A stretch of DNA of 64,000 nucleotides from Shewanella violacea DSS12 (lineage in GTDB: Bacteria > Pseudomonadota > Gammaproteobacteria > Enterobacterales > Shewanellaceae), in the NCBI RefSeq assembly GCF_000091325.1, contig NC_014012.1:4237685-4301684 (forward strand), read 5' to 3'. The notes beneath the pieces are model-generated. The model ran no database searches. It worked only from the letters and a program-made list of their open reading frames with translations, and was not told where the DNA came from. This document shows, piece after piece, positions 30,304-39,841 of the stretch. A program made the translations under genes and the position numbers. Within the stretch, counting starts at the first letter, position 1. Each line of letters opens with the position of its first letter.

Positions 30304-30445
30304 ATAGCCTAGGCTAATTATATTCCCCCCAGAATCAGACAAGAGCCAGTAAATCTAATAACAAGCTAATTAACTGGCTAATTCACTGACACTAATAAGC
30401 TTGATAACCAAGCCCCAAGATAACCAAAGTTCTAGTGGGCTGCTC

Positions 30446-30515
30446 AATCTCGTCATCTCATAATCTCGTTATCTCGTTATCTCGCAATTTCACTCTTTCG
30501 CTCTTTCGCTCTTTC
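30446..30515. repeat. adjacent short tandem repeats (ATCTCGTT and GCTCTTTC types)
   Basis: Repeats of ATCTCRT-like octamers are followed by CTCTTTCG heptamer/octamer units, about 70 bases in all, imperfect. Confidence 0.75.
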
Positions 30516-30584
30516 AACAGACATGCCTAACTCAGTATATTAAACGTTCTACTTTTTCAGACATGTTGGATAGTTGATCAATAA

Positions 30585-30612
30585 TTTCAACTTTCAACTT
30601 TCAACTTTCAAT
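30585..30612. repeat. tandem heptamer TTCAACT
   Basis: Three perfect units and a partial fourth. Confidence 0.8.
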
Positions 30613-31009
30613 TGGAATAATTAAATTCAGCCAATAATATTGATATTTGAAATCAACTTAAATACCTTGTACATATAAATCACGAACATAAGTTGTTTCG
30701 GTGGCATCACAGCTTCACAGTGATCCGTAACATCAGCTGGGGAATTAATTCCTCACAAAATCTGTAACTAGATTTAAAACAGGGCTAGCACCCTGTCTAT
30801 TGATATTAATATTTACGCAGACTCAAATAATCAAGAGACCTAGGGACTACTGCCATCGGCCACAAGCTAATTCGTAAGCACCCACTACGGCCAACAAGCT
30901 TAATTAGATAGGGATTCTATTTCCATATAAGGGAAAATCGCTCACTAAATGGAAAGCTCTATTAATAAGGCTAGGCTACCTATGAGGCTAGGCTAATTAA
31001 TAAAACGTT

Positions 31010-31057
31010 ACTGATACTGATACTGATACTGATACTGATACTGATACTGATACTGAA
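31010..31057. repeat. tandem hexamer ACTGAT
   Basis: Seven perfect ACTGAT units and one ACTGAA, uninterrupted, about 450 bases upstream of the porin start. Confidence 0.9.
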
Positions 31058-31505
31058 ATTATAGAATCTGGTTATAAACATATATGGCTTAATAATTAAG
31101 CTAATATTTTAACTCTATGATGAAAAGTATGCCGCCGCACCAAGATCACATACGCATCAATTTATCACCTTAATCACAATTCAAACGTAAAAACCCATCA
31201 ACTTCTACTTATTCAGTACAACCCTGGGCACGAATAAATAACACAAGTAAACTCATTATATTGATTAATATATGCTTGGATAATTTCATGATACCCTCCA
31301 AATATTAATTAACCCCCTTGGAAACTTATTACCGATAATATTGTCGTGTCATTTAAACATTGAACAACATAGCATCAGAAATAATAGGACAGGTTAATTA
31401 ATAACACACACACCAATTTAACTAACGGTTAAATATAAAGCGCCAGAATACACATAAAACATAATAATACTCAGTACTCTACTCAATTAATATAATAATT
31501 TTAAG

Positions 31506-32981
31506 ATGGGATTCGCTTCAGTGAAATCACAAAATACACACTTATCAAACCTTGTAAGCGCTAATAATTACAAGCAAGTAACAAGCCGTAAGAATAACTT
31601 AAGTTCTGGAAATATTAATAATAAAAAAACCCGAGAATTAAAGTCTTCGAATACACATCTTTTTTCCAGAGTCGCTATGGCTTGCATCATAACCTTAATT
31701 GGCTCAGGTGCCGCGCAAGCTGAAATAGACTTAAAGCGGGATACTATCGACTATCATGGCTATATACGTACAGGTATAGGTATGAGTGAAGGTGGCTCTC
31801 AGCAAGTTGTTTTTCAAGCACCTAGTACTCCGGCTAAATATCGTTTGGGTAACGAAAATGATACTTATATGGAATTGGCTGCTGATTACCGTCATTACTT
31901 CGATAGCAGCAGTAATAAGTCAGTGCAATTTGTTGCCCGCACTGACACTGGCAGTTCCTATAGTGACAATGACTTCGATTTTGAAATGGCAGAAGCTTAT
32001 GTCAGCCTAGATAATATCGTCGGGGAAGATATTAAAGTATGGGTTGGCCGTCGATTCTACGATCGCCGAGATATCCATATGAACGATTATTTTTGGCAGA
32101 AATCCAATGAAGGCGTTCAAGGTGGAGCCGGTATTGAAGGTATTCATGCTCTGGGCGGGAATTTAAAAGTCGCCCTACTGAGATATAACGACGACAATGT
32201 TATTTTTGCGGGAACTAGGCCGACACAAGGTTCTGGTGCAGTGGATCCTCTTGTTGATAAAAACTTTGGCGAAAGTACCACCACAGTACTCGATGTTCGT
32301 TTAGAAGGTTTGGCCATAGACGATAACAACAGCTTAAACCTTATGGCACAAATTGGTGAATGGAGTGGTGTAGACGACTATAACCTAGGTTCAGAAATGG
32401 GCTACACCTTAAGTGCATGGAATGACACTGCCGATTTATGGGGCGGTACTAACACTTTAGCCATCTCTTATCGTCAAGGAGCCACTGCGCTCCATGGTCG
32501 TTCTGTGGCAAGTATAAATGAGCACGCCGTGGACTTAAGTAATACGGACTCATTCGAAATCGATAACAATTATGTCAACGATATCAATGACACTATGAGT
32601 GTGCAGTGGATTGCTCTCTACAATCAAGAAAGTCGTGGTGTCGAGCGTATTGACGGTACCAGTACCGGCGATACTGTCACTTGGATGTCCACAGGTGTAC
32701 GCCCCATTTATTATCTAAACAAGAATATCAATATGGCACTAGAAGTTGGTATCGATCATGTTGATGATGAGGTTAATGACTTCGAAGGTAATCTAGACAA
32801 GGTTACCCTTGCTCTGCAGCTAACCAATGATCTAGGTTACTATAATCGACCTGTGATCCGTGCTTTCGTGACCTATGCAAGCTGGAGCAATGAGCTCAAA
32901 GGTTTAGTTGCTGCTGACACAGACTATGCAGATAAGACTGAAGGTTGGAGCACAGGTATTCAGGTTGAAACTTGGTGGTAA
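31506..32981 (+). CDS. LamB-type maltoporin/carbohydrate porin
   Basis: A 491-residue outer-membrane protein. From about residue 80 it follows LamB closely in layout: DYHGYIRTGIGMSEGG, KYRLGNENDTYMELA, VGRRFYDRRDIHMNDYFWQ, and a C-terminal strand ending VETWW with the final aromatic. A trimeric 18-stranded sugar porin is expected. The first 56 residues are a polar, Asn/Ser/Lys-rich extension before a signal-peptide-like core (VAMACIITLIGSGAAQA). The start may instead be Met58, but that would leave no basic n-region. The ribosome-binding site is weak at both. Confidence 0.8.
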   Translation: MGFASVKSQNTHLSNLVSANNYKQVTSRKNNLSSGNINNKKTRELKSSNTHLFSRVAMACIITLIGSGAAQAEIDLKRDTIDYHGYIRTGIGMSEGGSQQVVFQAPSTPAKYRLGNENDTYMELAADYRHYFDSSSNKSVQFVARTDTGSSYSDNDFDFEMAEAYVSLDNIVGEDIKVWVGRRFYDRRDIHMNDYFWQKSNEGVQGGAGIEGIHALGGNLKVALLRYNDDNVIFAGTRPTQGSGAVDPLVDKNFGESTTTVLDVRLEGLAIDDNNSLNLMAQIGEWSGVDDYNLGSEMGYTLSAWNDTADLWGGTNTLAISYRQGATALHGRSVASINEHAVDLSNTDSFEIDNNYVNDINDTMSVQWIALYNQESRGVERIDGTSTGDTVTWMSTGVRPIYYLNKNINMALEVGIDHVDDEVNDFEGNLDKVTLALQLTNDLGYYNRPVIRAFVTYASWSNELKGLVAADTDYADKTEGWSTGIQVETWW

Positions 32982-33040
32982 GCGAGAATTTTTTGATTGT
33001 AAGCTAAACGCTTAATAGGCCACAGCTTTCAACTAAAAAT

Positions 33041-33093
33041 GAGCCGGTGAACATCTTTCTCCTACAAAATAAGAGAAGAACTAACCGGCTCAA
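33041..33093 (+). other. long hairpin downstream of the porin gene
   Basis: TGAGCCGGT (33041-33049) pairs with ACCGGCTCA (33085-33093), and inside them TCTT/CTC pairs with GAGAAGA. No T tract follows. It may stabilise or help terminate the porin transcript. Confidence 0.55.
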
Positions 33094-33176
33094 CTTCATA
33101 TCGCTAGCCGCTGAGTCTCGCTACCAGATGCAATAAAAGATGCAGCCACTAGCAATATTCAAGCTTATCCTCATCT

Positions 33177-33201
33177 CCCCCCCCCCCAAAAAAAAAAAAA
33201 A
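33177..33201. repeat. homopolymer junction C11 A14
   Basis: Eleven C followed directly by fourteen A in the gap between the porin and the desulfurase fusion. Such runs are prone to slippage and to sequencing error. Confidence 0.85.
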
Positions 33202-33310
33202 TAAATAAGCCCCTCACAATACTGCCCCCTACAGAAAAACCATCAAGACGAGTCAGCTTTAGGCTACTAGTTTGCTTTCTGACAAGATCCAATACAAATC
33301 GGTATAAATG

Positions 33311-33322
33311 TGATCTTGATCA
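33311..33322 (+). promoter_or_regulatory. FNR/CRP-family-like palindrome upstream of the fusion gene
   Basis: TGATCTTGATCA, preceded by TG, matches the TGATnnnnATCA core bound by FNR-type (EtrA) or related CRP-family proteins. It is centred about 95 bases before the fusion-gene start. A site is predicted, not proven. Confidence 0.5.
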
Positions 33323-33339
33323 TTTAAGTCAAAATGCTA

Positions 33340-33378
33340 ATATAACTACATCGAATTAGATATACCTTTTGGTTATAT
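33340..33378 (+). promoter_or_regulatory. candidate operator, imperfect inverted repeat
   Basis: ATATAACTA (33340-33348) and TGGTTATAT (33370-33378) form an inverted repeat with one mismatch in the AT-rich promoter region of the fusion gene. The position would suit a sulfur- or redox-responsive repressor, but this is inference. Confidence 0.3.
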
Positions 33379-33411
33379 ACCTGTAAATATAGCCGTGAAA
33401 ATAATAACAAG

Positions 33412-35721
33412 ATGAGTGTCCATATGAGCCAGACAGCAAGTTTAAGCCAGATTTATCTCGATGCTAACGCCACAACACCTGTGCTCCCCCAAGCAGCACA
33501 AGCTGCAATGACAGCCATGAAAGAGATATTTGGTAACCCAAGTAGCAGCCATATCACAGGCCTGCAAGCCAAGAACTTGATGGAGCAAACCAGACAAAGA
33601 GCTAAAGTATTACTGGGCACAGGCAAGGGCAAACTCATCTTCACCAGTGGTGCTACCGAAGGTATCCAAACCGGAATCTTGTCTGGCCTTATTAAGGCCA
33701 GAGAAAATATCGAACCGGGAAAACAATACTCAATACTTTATGGTGCAACTGAACACAAAGCCGTACCTAACTCATTAGAGCATTGGAGCAATATCTTAGG
33801 TATCGATGCCGAAATTAAAGCCATTCCCGTCGATAACTTAGGTAACTTAGATCTAGAGTTCATCGCCCGAGAAGTGCCTAACGCCCTGATGATCTGCACC
33901 ATGGCCGTTAATAACGAAACCGGTGTATATCAAGATCTCAAACAACTGGAACTGACGATTCGTAATCACAATGCTGATGTTTTTTGGTTGGTTGATTGCG
34001 TACAAGCTCTGGGAAAACGTCCGCTTAAGCTAAGTGAAACCAGCATAGACTACGCCCCGTTTAGCGGCCACAAACTCTATGCTCCAAAAGGCATTGGCTT
34101 CATCTATATTCGCGACTCAGCTCCCTTCACCCCCTTTATTGCAGGTGGTGGACAGGAAGGTGGATTACGTTCAGGCACAGAAAACCTACCTGGATTTGCC
34201 GCCCTCAACGTGATATTTGAGATGTTGCTAGACCAGAAAAACTCTTGTTTTTCGACCGCTGAAACACTCGAACAATACAGACAACAGCTGGCATCTAGTC
34301 TCACAGCTGCTTTCCCTGAGATAGTGTTTAATCACAGCTTCAAAAACAGTGTAGCCACTACGCTAAACTTCGCCGTTCCAGGTTTTAGCAGCAAGGAGCT
34401 AATGGATCTCTTCGATGCGGCAAACATTCGCGTCAGCTCAGGCTCGGCGTGTAGCTCTAAAGTCACCCGTAGTTTCGTACTCGATGCCATGGGCTTACCC
34501 GCCTGGCAGAGTGAGTCGGCTATTCGCCTCTCTTTTGGCCCCGCCATGACTCAAACCGAAGTCGACGCCGCCTGTGACAGAATTCAACTTGCCGCCAGCG
34601 CGTTAACCCACAGCTGCTTAATGCTAGATGACACTCAATTAAATGATGATAAGACCCCACTCGATGGTTTAGTGCAACTCAGAGGCGGCGCCAGCTGTAC
34701 CTGGATCTATGCAGATCAGCAAACAAAACAGGCACTAATTATCGATCCACTGCCCGAGCTAGAGCAACGTATCAATACCTTGCTCGAATGCCAGCAACTA
34801 GCGCCAATTGCCATTATTGATACCCACGGACATGCAGATCATATCTCTGGCCGCGTTGCCCTAGCCCAGAAGCACCTTAAACATCAGCAGTGTGATCACT
34901 TAGGCTGGCCTAAATCCAGCGAACAAATACAGCTAGATGGTGCACAACTCCATATGATCAAGCTAGGTGAACTTTCCCTTGTTAAGGTCACCTCACCTGG
35001 CCATACCGATGACAGTATCAGCCTCTTGCTAACCACTGACATCACTAAGCTCAAGAGCACGACCCGTTTCGCCTTCTGTGGTGATACCGTGCTTATGGGC
35101 AGCCTGGGCAGAACCAACTTCGACTCCAGTAGTTCAAGTAAAATGTTCCACAGCTTGAAGCGACTGGAGCAGTTAATCGGCCGCAACACCTTACTTTGTG
35201 CCAGCCATGACTATAACAATGAATTTACCACCACCTTGATGGCCGAAATGATGCGTAACTCTTTACTGCATGATGTGCTCAAGGGACAAATAACCGAGAG
35301 CCAGTTTGTCAGTAGAAAAGCAAACTTAGACGCTAACCTTAACGACGAAGTCGGCACCGAGATCATGTGCGGCGCCTATACTAGTGATTGTCACAAGTTG
35401 GCCATCAAAGAATATGATGCTACCAGCCTTAAGCAGGAACTGGGTCAGTCAAACAAGGTCAAGCTAGTGGATATCCGTGAGCCCCACGAATATGCGCTGC
35501 AGCACTCCCTCGGCATGGAGACTGCTGAGACATCGAGCAGCATCAATGTACCTATGACACGCCTAGTGCAATTTATTCAAGAGCATCAAGCCGACAAAAC
35601 CAGTGAATGGGTACTGGTATGCCGCAGTGGCAGTCGCTCACTCGTAGTAGCCCAAGCCATGCAACGCTTAGGTTTTAGCAATATCGCCCATCTTAAAGGC
35701 GGCTACGCCTTGAGCAGCTAA
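33412..35721 (+). CDS. cysteine desulfurase - metallo-beta-lactamase (ETHE1-like) - rhodanese fusion
   Basis: A 769-residue, apparently cytoplasmic three-domain protein. Residues 1-400 are a NifS/IscS-type desulfurase: YLDANATTP, TSGATE near 79, PLP lysine 221 in SGHKLY, and catalytic Cys347 in SGSACSSK. Residues about 415-625 are a metallo-beta-lactamase fold with THGHADH (471-477), SPGHTDD (His531), GDT (Asp558) and ASHD, as in persulfide dioxygenase/glyoxalase II proteins. Residues about 680-769 are a rhodanese domain with VDIREPHEY and active-site Cys737 in CRSGSRS. The combination suggests one polypeptide that makes persulfide from cysteine and then oxidises or transfers it. Stand-alone gene with its own terminator. 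Start at 33412; Met5 is an alternative. Confidence 0.9.
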   Translation: MSVHMSQTASLSQIYLDANATTPVLPQAAQAAMTAMKEIFGNPSSSHITGLQAKNLMEQTRQRAKVLLGTGKGKLIFTSGATEGIQTGILSGLIKARENIEPGKQYSILYGATEHKAVPNSLEHWSNILGIDAEIKAIPVDNLGNLDLEFIAREVPNALMICTMAVNNETGVYQDLKQLELTIRNHNADVFWLVDCVQALGKRPLKLSETSIDYAPFSGHKLYAPKGIGFIYIRDSAPFTPFIAGGGQEGGLRSGTENLPGFAALNVIFEMLLDQKNSCFSTAETLEQYRQQLASSLTAAFPEIVFNHSFKNSVATTLNFAVPGFSSKELMDLFDAANIRVSSGSACSSKVTRSFVLDAMGLPAWQSESAIRLSFGPAMTQTEVDAACDRIQLAASALTHSCLMLDDTQLNDDKTPLDGLVQLRGGASCTWIYADQQTKQALIIDPLPELEQRINTLLECQQLAPIAIIDTHGHADHISGRVALAQKHLKHQQCDHLGWPKSSEQIQLDGAQLHMIKLGELSLVKVTSPGHTDDSISLLLTTDITKLKSTTRFAFCGDTVLMGSLGRTNFDSSSSSKMFHSLKRLEQLIGRNTLLCASHDYNNEFTTTLMAEMMRNSLLHDVLKGQITESQFVSRKANLDANLNDEVGTEIMCGAYTSDCHKLAIKEYDATSLKQELGQSNKVKLVDIREPHEYALQHSLGMETAETSSSINVPMTRLVQFIQEHQADKTSEWVLVCRSGSRSLVVAQAMQRLGFSNIAHLKGGYALSS

Positions 35722-35735
35722 CAGCGGCTCAGCAA

Positions 35736-35775
35736 TAAAAAAGGCGAATCGATAGTCGATTCGCCTTATTATTAT
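35736..35775. terminator. bidirectional intrinsic terminator
   Basis: AAGGCGAATCGA (35741-35752) and TCGATTCGCCTT (35756-35767) form a perfect 12-pair stem with a TAG loop. A run of A precedes it and ATTATTAT follows, so it can serve both the fusion gene (plus) and mepA (minus). Confidence 0.88.
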
Positions 35776-35894
35776 GACTTTCCCGTCCCGAGATAACTCG
35801 ACCCAGATTACCCTTCCGCTATCACAATACTTGCTTAGTTAGCGTCGATAAATGATGCCAGTAAAGTTATCCCAATAAGGATTATCCAGTCACT

Positions 35895-35944
35895 GTTACT
35901 CTGTTACTGTTACTGTTACTGTTACTGTTACTGTTACTGTTACT
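35895..35944. repeat. tandem hexamer GTTACT overlapping the mepA stop codon
   Basis: One GTTACT, a two-base interruption, then seven perfect GTTACT units. The TAA stop of mepA (35940-35942) lies in the last unit, so array expansion abuts coding sequence. Confidence 0.9.
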
Positions 35945-36782
35945 TAGATAACTGTGCGCACTGGCGGGGTTTCACTTTAGTTGATTTAGCATGAGGTTTT
36001 TCGACCTTATCATCAACCAGCTTAACTCCATATAATTGCCTCTTCCACCAGGCGATATCTTCGCAGCCGTTACCTTGTTTGGGAGCTTGCTGATTTTTAC
36101 ACTGGCTATCACCCTTAGGGCAGCGCAAACGCACGTGCATATGATAGGAGTGGCCCCACCAAGGACGAACCTTATTGAGCCAGTCATTATCTTTCGAGAC
36201 AGAAGTTTGCAAGCTCTTCCTGCATAGCTCTTGCTTAATCACTGGATTCACGAATACCCGAGCCACTCTGGGATCTTGAGCCGCTAATCGAATCATCTCG
36301 GCCAGATCTTGGTGCCAGTTCGCATTGAGCTTAAATTTCTCTTGAGTGACCACATTCAGCTCAGTGGGGGACTCTTTTTGTTCCTGAGTTAACGCTTTAG
36401 TCGCGCGCCTAAACCAGATATCAACATCCAGACCTATCTGATGGCTGGCATGGCCCGAAGTGAAGTCGCCACCTCTAGGCATGGAGACATCACCAATCAA
36501 GAGATCTTGATTAGAGAGTTTGTGTATCTGCCGGGAAAAATCTTCAATAAACTCGATAAGATCCGGATGGCCATAATAGCGCTTACGGGAGCTGCGGATG
36601 ACTTGATAACCTTCCCCTTCTAACGGCAGAGCCGTGCCCCCTGATAAACATCCGTTGGCGTAAGAGCCTATGGCTTCAGCTTTTCCCGATGATGGAGTGG
36701 TAAATTCACTCCATTCTAAGTCACTTGCATAGCAGTTAGTCGCTAGCATGATGAATACAAAAATAACGCTTTTATAGCTCAT
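35940..36782 (-). CDS. mepA: penicillin-insensitive murein endopeptidase
   Basis: A periplasmic LAS-type metallopeptidase that cuts D-alanyl-meso-DAP crosslinks. It is 280 residues from the ATG at 36782, which follows AGGAT and starts a signal peptide (SVIFVFIMLATNCYAS); an 11-codon extension upstream is unlikely. Family motifs are present: IGDVSMPRGGDFTSGHASHQ, GLDVDIWF and the C-terminal PWWGHSYHMHVRLRCP, with paired cysteines. Shewanella and E. coli homologues have the same length. Confidence 0.93.
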   Translation of the reverse strand: MSYKSVIFVFIMLATNCYASDLEWSEFTTPSSGKAEAIGSYANGCLSGGTALPLEGEGYQVIRSSRKRYYGHPDLIEFIEDFSRQIHKLSNQDLLIGDVSMPRGGDFTSGHASHQIGLDVDIWFRRATKALTQEQKESPTELNVVTQEKFKLNANWHQDLAEMIRLAAQDPRVARVFVNPVIKQELCRKSLQTSVSKDNDWLNKVRPWWGHSYHMHVRLRCPKGDSQCKNQQAPKQGNGCEDIAWWKRQLYGVKLVDDKVEKPHAKSTKVKPRQCAQLSK

Positions 36783-36820
36783 ATAAAATCCTGAAAAAAG
36801 GGGAGAAACAAACAAAAAAG

Positions 36821-36862
36821 AACAAGGGGATCTGAGCTAATTAGCCACTTTCACCTATACAT
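36821..36862 (+). repeat. intergenic repeat related to motif A (copy near mepA)
   Basis: AACAAGGGGATCTGAGCTAA, then TTAGCCACTTTCACCTATAC. It matches 39842-39882 (GGAACAAAGGGGTCGGAGCT and so on) and, in its first half, the inverse of motif A found at 53-58 kb (AAAGGGGTCAGAGCCCATTA). The similarity continues weakly for another 90 bases. Confidence 0.65.
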
Positions 36863-37153
36863 ATACTTATTTAATTCACACGGCTGGCCACGTTCACATA
36901 AACCAAGTTCGGATATTTACCTAGAGTTCAACAATAAAACTGCGCTCAGCCCTAGGACGTTACACCGACACAAACGGTCTAAGCCATGGCTATATACTAT
37001 AAATCAGCCATTGGATAACGACAAATTCAGAGCTCACACCTAAGGGATTTAAATACAAGATTCATCAAGCTCTCTCCTGCACCTAGTATCAATCTGCAAC
37101 AATAAAATCAGAGTAAAACTTATGGCTCAGATCCCTTTATGCATTTTCACATA

Positions 37154-37189
37154 TAAAAAAAGGCGCAACAGTCACGTTGCGCCTTTTTA
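37154..37189. terminator. bidirectional intrinsic terminator downstream of the choloylglycine-hydrolase-like gene
   Basis: AGGCGCAAC (37161-37169) pairs with GTTGCGCCT (37176-37184), flanked by A7 on the left and T5 on the right. On the minus strand it ends the hydrolase transcript. Confidence 0.9.
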
Positions 37190-37206
37190 TGCCTTATCGA
37201 TGAGGA

Positions 37207-38238
37207 CTAAATGCTCACCTCGGCGAAATTCAAACTATCGGCAAACTTAACCTTAGTAATTTCAGTTGCGCCCGATTCCATCAACTCTGGCAGCGAGACT
37301 CTCTGTAGATTAGGGTTGTTCACAGTCGTAAAGTACATATGCAACGCTTTGATATCGGTAATCGATGTCCACTGAGTGGTCTGAGTTAGCGTGGCGTTCT
37401 CACCCAGAGCGGTCTTTTTATAACCCTGTGGTAAGTCGAAGTGATTGAGAATGTTTTTCACTCGCAAAATCGCTTCATTGGCATCTTTCATTGGGGTCGC
37501 AACCTGGCTGTAAATCGAGGCGCGAACAAAGCGATCCTGCGCGGTAAAGCCACCAGGCAGTTCCTTGTCGTTACCGATATCCAGACCTTCCTTCACTCGC
37601 TCGGTAGTATCTTTAATCGGTGCCGTCTCGCGGATAGGCAATGAAGTATATTGCTCAAGATTACGCTGATGCCACTTGAAAGAAGGCTGGTTAGTGATGC
37701 TGCCAAGGGGATTATCGATAATAACCAATTCACCTTCAAGGTATTCAATCACAGCCGAGCCACCCTGCTGATCGTACATGGTGTAATGCAGCGTAGGCTT
37801 GACACCATCCCAACCTGGGATAGGTACTTCCTTACAGATAACATTTAATGTTGGTAATAGTTCTTTGGCATCGGCAACGCTACCACAAATACTAAGTAGC
37901 AAGGTAATAACCTGAGCGCCCGTTAGTGTACGCTCGGTATTAGCGGCCTGGAGCTGAAAACTCGCTTCATCATAGGGATAGAAGAAGAATCCACCGATAG
38001 ATAAGCCTTTCTCATTGATGCCCTCCATGACGATATCGGTATTCAACACAGTCCATGAAACAAAGGCGTTATCCGACTGCCACTTTATACCCTCTTTACC
38101 TTGATCGGTTTCACCACGAAAATTGATGCCTTTAGGGACGTAGTTCAAATCGTAATGTAATACTTCTGGGCTAAATTCCATAGTGCGACCAAAAACCAAC
38201 GCACCATCATCTGCAATTAAACGAATACCTGTACACAT
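37207..38238 (-). CDS. choloylglycine hydrolase / linear amide C-N hydrolase family protein
   Basis: A 343-residue Ntn hydrolase. MCTGIRL puts the nucleophile Cys at position 2, exposed after Met removal, followed by GRTMEFSPE. The family Arg/Asp/Asn pattern continues with GINEKGLSIGGFFF and VIDNPLGSITNQPSF. Bile-salt hydrolases, penicillin V acylases and acyl-homoserine-lactone acylases share the fold; substrate not predictable. No signal peptide. Single gene. Confidence 0.88.
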   Translation of the reverse strand: MCTGIRLIADDGALVFGRTMEFSPEVLHYDLNYVPKGINFRGETDQGKEGIKWQSDNAFVSWTVLNTDIVMEGINEKGLSIGGFFFYPYDEASFQLQAANTERTLTGAQVITLLLSICGSVADAKELLPTLNVICKEVPIPGWDGVKPTLHYTMYDQQGGSAVIEYLEGELVIIDNPLGSITNQPSFKWHQRNLEQYTSLPIRETAPIKDTTERVKEGLDIGNDKELPGGFTAQDRFVRASIYSQVATPMKDANEAILRVKNILNHFDLPQGYKKTALGENATLTQTTQWTSITDIKALHMYFTTVNNPNLQRVSLPELMESGATEITKVKFADSLNFAEVSI

Positions 38239-38755
38239 AACACTTACCTCTTCCTATTTCGGCATCATTGACACCAGCATTTACTTTAATTAATCGACAC
38301 ACGTATAAATTACGGCGCCATATAAAATAATTCTAAATAATCGTAAATCACTTTTACTACTGCTACAGGCCTTGCTTGCAATATCGCTTATCAAGCTAGC
38401 TGTCTGCATTAAAACTCATTCTCATTATTAAACGCCAAACCAAGGTGCAGAAACATAGCATCCTCAATTCTTTTTGATCCCGAGATGCTAAGTAGCCAGG
38501 AGTGAACCTAGCCAGATACCTGTTGCAGCTTAAGCAAATCGGTCACTCCACTGCGCAGAGCACTATCAAAAATCATCACAGGCCACATCAATCACAGGCA
38601 CGTCATCACAGGCCACTATGATTGACGTGAGTTCAGTGTATTTAGGCTGCCAGCCCCCCAACAGACATGGGCATACGCAACGGCACGAATGCAAACATAA
38701 ATACAAATACGAATCAGAGACAAGCGAGAGTTCAGCGGCTCTCAGGTGCCATAAT
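38239..38755. other. intergenic region without a supported gene
   Basis: About 515 bases between two minus-strand genes. ATCACAGGCCA occurs twice, with a third related ATCACAGGCAC (38575-38625). Short frames on both strands have no ribosome-binding site or protein-like composition. No function seen. Confidence 0.5.
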
Positions 38756-39682
38756 TTAGGGTTGAACTTGCCTCTCAATAAGCTCAATCGGCATTTGTTC
38801 TGGTAATAAAGCCGCCGCTGACGATACTAAAATATTGTTAGCGGCAATCAAATAACAAGCCCACTGATAACACTTACCATCGATACGAATACTACTTTCC
38901 TCCTCTTTACCTAGGCTAAACAACACGGCCCCATAACTCATCAGCATCTTAGCCGTCGTAGATTGATAAACCCGATACAGTAAATAATCTGCCTTGGATT
39001 GATACAATGCTGTGATAAAACGCGGGATAATCGATAGGAATAAATTTTTATGGCTGCTATATATAGAGTCGATAACCAAACAACGGGCATTATCATTGCC
39101 AATATCTAGCTCTTTAAGCTGATACTTCAACCCGTGTTGTTGCTTTATCTTCCCCAGTAAGGCGGTATAAATCAGGCTATGCCCTAGCAGCATTCTATGC
39201 CCAAAAACCTTGCCGTGATAAGTGGTTAATAAACTGCTCGATTCGACTTGTAAGGAGTCGGAGGTGATTGGCGCATCGCCAACAGCATAGCTATAAAAAT
39301 AGGTAATAAGCGCTATATCATCGTCACTAACCGGTTTGCGTTCATAATATTCAGCCTGAGTTAAACTATCGCAATAAGGCATATCGGCCCCGCCGTAGTG
39401 ACGATAACGTAGACTGAGTTGCTCTAGGATCTTGCGTTGCTTCGACGGCGAAAACGCACTGTGAACACGGGCAGACATTATCGCATCGGCGTTATCAAAG
39501 GCGCGTAGAATATAGGCTTGTTTCAATAATGATGGCTGGGTATGGGCATTCTCCCATCGCGATAGCGTCGCCTCATCGGTTTTTTCCAACTGCTTATCGG
39601 CAGCCTGAATAATCTCTACCGCATCCGCCTGACTGAGTCGGTTTTGCTTTCTAAGTGTTAGCAAAGCTGTCGAGAACTGCAT
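38756..39682 (-). CDS. XRE-family transcriptional regulator
   Basis: 308 residues. An N-terminal Cro/C1-type helix-turn-helix (LRKQNRLSQADAVEII ... ATLSRWENAHTQPSL, residues about 8-55) is followed by a large C-terminal part with no recognised ligand domain. This build is frequent in Shewanella and Vibrio single-gene regulators. Targets unknown. Confidence 0.75.
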   Translation of the reverse strand: MQFSTALLTLRKQNRLSQADAVEIIQAADKQLEKTDEATLSRWENAHTQPSLLKQAYILRAFDNADAIMSARVHSAFSPSKQRKILEQLSLRYRHYGGADMPYCDSLTQAEYYERKPVSDDDIALITYFYSYAVGDAPITSDSLQVESSSLLTTYHGKVFGHRMLLGHSLIYTALLGKIKQQHGLKYQLKELDIGNDNARCLVIDSIYSSHKNLFLSIIPRFITALYQSKADYLLYRVYQSTTAKMLMSYGAVLFSLGKEEESSIRIDGKCYQWACYLIAANNILVSSAAALLPEQMPIELIERQVQP

Positions 39683-39841
39683 ATTAAAGCCCCTAGATTC
39701 AACCCATAAATATACTTACTTTTATGCTCTAAATTCACCAAGCTCGCATAAACTAAGCTCGGACACCTTACCTATAACTCAGCGATAATGCACTGCGATC
39801 TGAGCAAGTTTACACAATCAGAACAAAGGGTGAACAAAGCG

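Larger units (their letters stand above)
30304..31505. other. 1.2-kb gene-free, repeat-rich region upstream of the porin gene
   Basis: No coding frame is convincing. It contains several short tandem arrays (listed separately), a palindrome AGCCTAGGCT near 30307, and a small hairpin CAGGGctagcaCCCTG near 30781. The last 400 bases, strongly AT-rich, must contain the porin promoter. A structured leader or small RNA cannot be excluded. Confidence 0.6.
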
